In this document: one piece after another, positions 61,410 through 64,000 of the stretch
Layout of the letters: each line of letters begins with the position of its first letter
Numbering within the stretch: position 1 is the first letter of the stretch
Origin: an uncultured Collinsella sp.
GTDB lineage: Bacteria; Actinomycetota; Coriobacteriia; Coriobacteriales; Coriobacteriaceae
Direction: 5' to 3'
DNA: 64,000 nucleotides
Assembly (NCBI GenBank): GCA_900542825.1
Contig: UQOY01000010.1
Coordinates: 13,186 to 77,185 of the forward strand
Position numbers and translations under genes: made by a program
Notes under the pieces: generated by a model
Databases searched by the model: none
What the model was told of the DNA's origin: nothing
Seen by the model: the letters and a program-made list of their open reading frames with translations, nothing else

Positions 61410-63710
61410 TTACTCGGCAGCGGCCTTGAACTTGTTGTAGTTGATCAGGCAGCCGGCCTTGACGATGGCACGCTCCTCGGCCGTCATATCGGCAATGTAG
61501 AGTTCAATCTGCTCGACCGCACCGTCGGCACGCACCACGTAGGCAGCGATGTTCTTCAGGTCGCCATCGAGCGCGGCACGGATACCCGGCACAAAGACGT
61601 AGTCGCCCACCTCAAAGTTGGGCTCCGCCTCCATCTGGAAGGGCACCATGCCCCAGTTCATCACGTTGGAGCGATAGCGCTTGGTGGCGTACTCGTGGAC
61701 GATGTTGGCCAGACCGCCAATCACGCGCTGGCAACTCGCGGCCTGCTCGCGGGCAGAACCGTCACCGGGCTTCTTGGCATAGAGCATGGAGCCGTACTCG
61801 GTCGCCTTGGCATCGGCCGCGACACCCGCGCCGGCCAGTGCCTCAAACACGCCGGCAAGCTCGGTATCGAGCGCGGCCAGGTCGCCTGCGGCCTCGCCGG
61901 CCACGCGGCGCTTTTCTACCGCGTCAACCTCCTTGGAACGGCCCACGTAGGCCGGATCGCGACGGCTGAGCGTAAACTCGGCCAGGCCCAGCGGGTTGGA
62001 GCGGAAGGAGCTCGTCTCGCCCGAGGGAATGAGCTCGTCGGTCGTAGTGACCGGGTCCATGATCTTGGAGCAAACCTTGAGCAGGATATCGTCGCTGAGC
62101 GGCTCCATCGCGGGCCACGGCTTGATGTTGGGGCCCTCGACCAGCTCGTCGGCGGGCTCAGCCTTGCCAAAGCCCCAGTACACGCGCTTCTTGTAGGGAG
62201 CGTCGTCGAAGGTGTACTCGCAGGCCTCGTCCCAAGTCTCCTCGGGTAGGTCGGTCGCCGGCGTCAGGACGCCGCCGTTGGCAGCCGTCGCCGCAATGGA
62301 GCGAGCGTCCATCAGAGCCACGGCGCTCAGCTGGCCATTGCCCGGCTTGGAGCCCTCACGGTTGGGGAAGTTGCGCGTAGTGTGGCGGATCGAAAGGCCG
62401 TTGTTGGCAGGCGTGTCGCCGGCGCCAAAGCACGGACCGCAGAATGCCGTGCGCACGATCGCGCCGGCCTCCATAAGGTCGTAGATATAGCCGCGGCGTG
62501 TAAGCTCGAGTGCCACGGGCTGGCTCGTGGGATAGACCGACAGCGAGAACTCGCCGCAGCCGGTGTTGGCGCCCTTGAGCACGCGGGCAGCCTGAACCAC
62601 GGAGTCGTAGTTGCCGCCCGAGCAGCCGGCGATGACGCCCTGCTGCACGTGCAGCTTGCCGTCGACGATCTTGTCGAGCAGGCTAAAGTGCGTCTTACCC
62701 TCGCCGATCTTGGCGGCCTCGAGCTCCACCTCGTGCAGGATGTCCTCGAGGTTCTCGTTGAGCTCGTCGATCTCAAAGCCGTTGGAAGGATGGAACGGCA
62801 GCGCGATCATGGGCTTGATGCTCGACAGATCGACCTCGACGCAGCCGTCGTAGTAGGCGACATCGGCGGGCTTGAGCTCGCGGTAGTCGTCGCCGCGGCC
62901 GTGCATGGTCAGGAATGCGTGCGTGTCCTCGTCAGTTGCCCAAATGGAGGAAAGGCAGGTGGTCTCGGTGGTCATGACGTCGACGCCGTTGCGGTAATCG
63001 GTCGTCATACTCGCGATGCCGGGGCCCACGAACTCCATGACCTTATTCTTGACGTAGCCCTTGGCAAAGACGGCGCGAATGATGGCGAGCGCCACGTCGT
63101 GCGGGCCGACGCCGGGACGCGGGGCGCCCGTGAGGTAGATGGCGACAACGCCGGGATAGGCAACATCGTAGGTGTCGCGCAGCAGCTGCTTTGCCAGCTC
63201 GCCGCCGCCCTCGCCCACGGCCATGGTGCCCAGGGCGCCGTAGCGGGTGTGCGAGTCGGAACCTAAGATCATCTTGCCGCAACCGGCGAAGTTCTCACGC
63301 ATAAAGGAGTGGATGACGGCGATGTGTGGCGGAACGAAGATGCCGCCGTACTTCTTGGCAGCCGAGAGGCCAAAGACGTGGTCGTCCTCGTTGATGGTGC
63401 CGCCCACGGCGCACAGCGAGTTATGGCAGTTGGTGAGCACGTAGGGCAGCGGGAACTGCTCCATGCCCGAGGCGCGCGCCGTCTGGATGATGCCGACAAA
63501 GGTGATGTCATGGCTCGCCATGGCATCGAAGCGAATCTTGAGCGCCTCGGGGTCTCCGGACGTATTGTGTGCCTGGAGGATCGAATACGCGATGGTGCCG
63601 CGCTTGGCATCCTCGGGCGTCTGCGTAATACCACGCTCGGCAGCCTCGGCCGCAGGCACAACCTCGCTGCCGCCGCGCAGGTAGATGCCGTCCTCGTACA
63701 GCTTAACCAT
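61410..63710 (-). CDS. Aconitase-family hydratase
   Basis: 766 residues, close to mitochondrial-type aconitase length. It isomerises citrate and isocitrate (or related acids) through a 4Fe-4S cluster. Three cluster cysteines fit the family spacing: C363 (GCSGGN), C424 and C427 (FCGPCFG). Other motifs: GSDSHTRYGALGTMAVGEGG, NFPNREGS and GNGQLSAVALMDARSIA. The swivel domain is at the C-terminus (NVMNWGMVPF). The start at 63710 follows GGGAGA 5 nt upstream; an upstream frame to 63812 lacks family sequence. Paralogues act on other substrates (homoaconitate, 3-isopropylmalate, 2-methylcitrate), so citrate is likely but not certain. No citrate synthase or isocitrate dehydrogenase gene is adjacent. 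Confidence 0.92.
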   Translation of the reverse strand: MVKLYEDGIYLRGGSEVVPAAEAAERGITQTPEDAKRGTIAYSILQAHNTSGDPEALKIRFDAMASHDITFVGIIQTARASGMEQFPLPYVLTNCHNSLCAVGGTINEDDHVFGLSAAKKYGGIFVPPHIAVIHSFMRENFAGCGKMILGSDSHTRYGALGTMAVGEGGGELAKQLLRDTYDVAYPGVVAIYLTGAPRPGVGPHDVALAIIRAVFAKGYVKNKVMEFVGPGIASMTTDYRNGVDVMTTETTCLSSIWATDEDTHAFLTMHGRGDDYRELKPADVAYYDGCVEVDLSSIKPMIALPFHPSNGFEIDELNENLEDILHEVELEAAKIGEGKTHFSLLDKIVDGKLHVQQGVIAGCSGGNYDSVVQAARVLKGANTGCGEFSLSVYPTSQPVALELTRRGYIYDLMEAGAIVRTAFCGPCFGAGDTPANNGLSIRHTTRNFPNREGSKPGNGQLSAVALMDARSIAATAANGGVLTPATDLPEETWDEACEYTFDDAPYKKRVYWGFGKAEPADELVEGPNIKPWPAMEPLSDDILLKVCSKIMDPVTTTDELIPSGETSSFRSNPLGLAEFTLSRRDPAYVGRSKEVDAVEKRRVAGEAAGDLAALDTELAGVFEALAGAGVAADAKATEYGSMLYAKKPGDGSAREQAASCQRVIGGLANIVHEYATKRYRSNVMNWGMVPFQMEAEPNFEVGDYVFVPGIRAALDGDLKNIAAYVVRADGAVEQIELYIADMTAEERAIVKAGCLINYNKFKAAAE

Positions 63711-63880
63711 ACTGTCTCCCACTCTGCCCGAAAGGCTCGGGCGCATAGCATACATTCGTTCAATATCGTGCCATAGAACAGTTGCGAGTGGGTTACGAAT
63801 CTGCGCGTTCACTTTATCTCAGTAAAGTAAAGGACGAGTCTGGTGTCAGGCGGCAGATTTGGTGCAAGAGTGTCCCTTTC

Positions 63881-63911
63881 GACTAGTCGTTTAAGAACGC
63901 CCCCAATGACT
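63881..63911. repeat. Half copy of the 48213 palindrome
   Basis: Matches the complement of 48212-48242 (GACTAGTCGTTTAAGAACG...CCCAA) with a few substitutions; the partner arm is missing. The rest of 63711-64000 shows no supported gene. Confidence 0.65.
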
Positions 63912-64000
63912 ACCCAGGCAATGCCGATGTTTTGGCGCGGACAGCGAAAGCCCGCCAGAGCGAGCAATCTGCCTTTCAACTTCGGCGGCATTGATCTTCT

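Overview
The window looks like a chromosomal segment from a gut Coriobacteriia (Actinomycetota), most probably a Collinsella species. The reasons are the high G+C content, an FtsW/RodA-PBP fusion inside a PASTA-kinase operon, PFOR-based metabolism, a mannose-family PTS, host-glycan glycosidases with actinobacterial-type sortase tails, and many short palindromic intergenic elements. The genus is inferred from gene content and was not tested by any search.

Layout: 0.3-5.4 kb holds carbamate kinase and pyruvate:ferredoxin oxidoreductase (minus strand). 5.9-9.6 kb is a compact minus-strand signalling unit: a Ser/Gly-rich membrane-anchored protein, a Ser/Thr kinase with a polytopic tail, and an FHA protein. 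9.8-14.0 kb carries recR, ybaB and dnaX, with an opposite-strand membrane-protein gene between ybaB and dnaX. 14.1-25.3 kb is the plus-strand growth and division signalling locus: a polytopic kinase, FhaA-like and FhaB-like FHA proteins, a PP2C phosphatase, a fused SEDS-transpeptidase and the PASTA kinase PknB.

25.4-44.3 kb is an accessory island. It is bracketed by near-identical ~61-bp direct repeats that contain the 3' end of the tRNA-Arg(CCT) gene at 44.2 kb. It holds an IS3-family element whose transposase has an in-frame stop, three giant cell-wall-anchored glycosidases (GH2, GH20, GH84, in transcription order) and an aldolase remnant. Together the enzymes could strip galactose and N-acetylhexosamines from mucin or milk-type glycans at the cell surface.

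44.6-47.9 kb is a mannose-family PTS (IIAB, IIC, IID, ManO). 48.3-53.6 kb has hypA, a large FAD/Fe-S oxidoreductase, and a divergent TetR gene plus a polytopic membrane protein, with a pair of matching palindromes in the shared control region. 53.8-61.1 kb has unknown membrane-anchored proteins, clpB and a HicAB toxin-antitoxin pair. An aconitase-family gene closes the window.

The most unusual non-coding signal is a set of palindromic repeats with exact geometry. One family has 46-bp hairpins (14-nt arms, 18-nt loop) at 62-bp periods. A second has 55-bp hairpins (18-nt arms, 19-nt loop) at 80-bp periods. A third consists of dispersed 35-bp hairpins (12-11-12). Arms are conserved while loops and spacers vary. 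They resemble REP/BIME elements more than CRISPR. No transposase or other gene that could mobilise them lies in the window.
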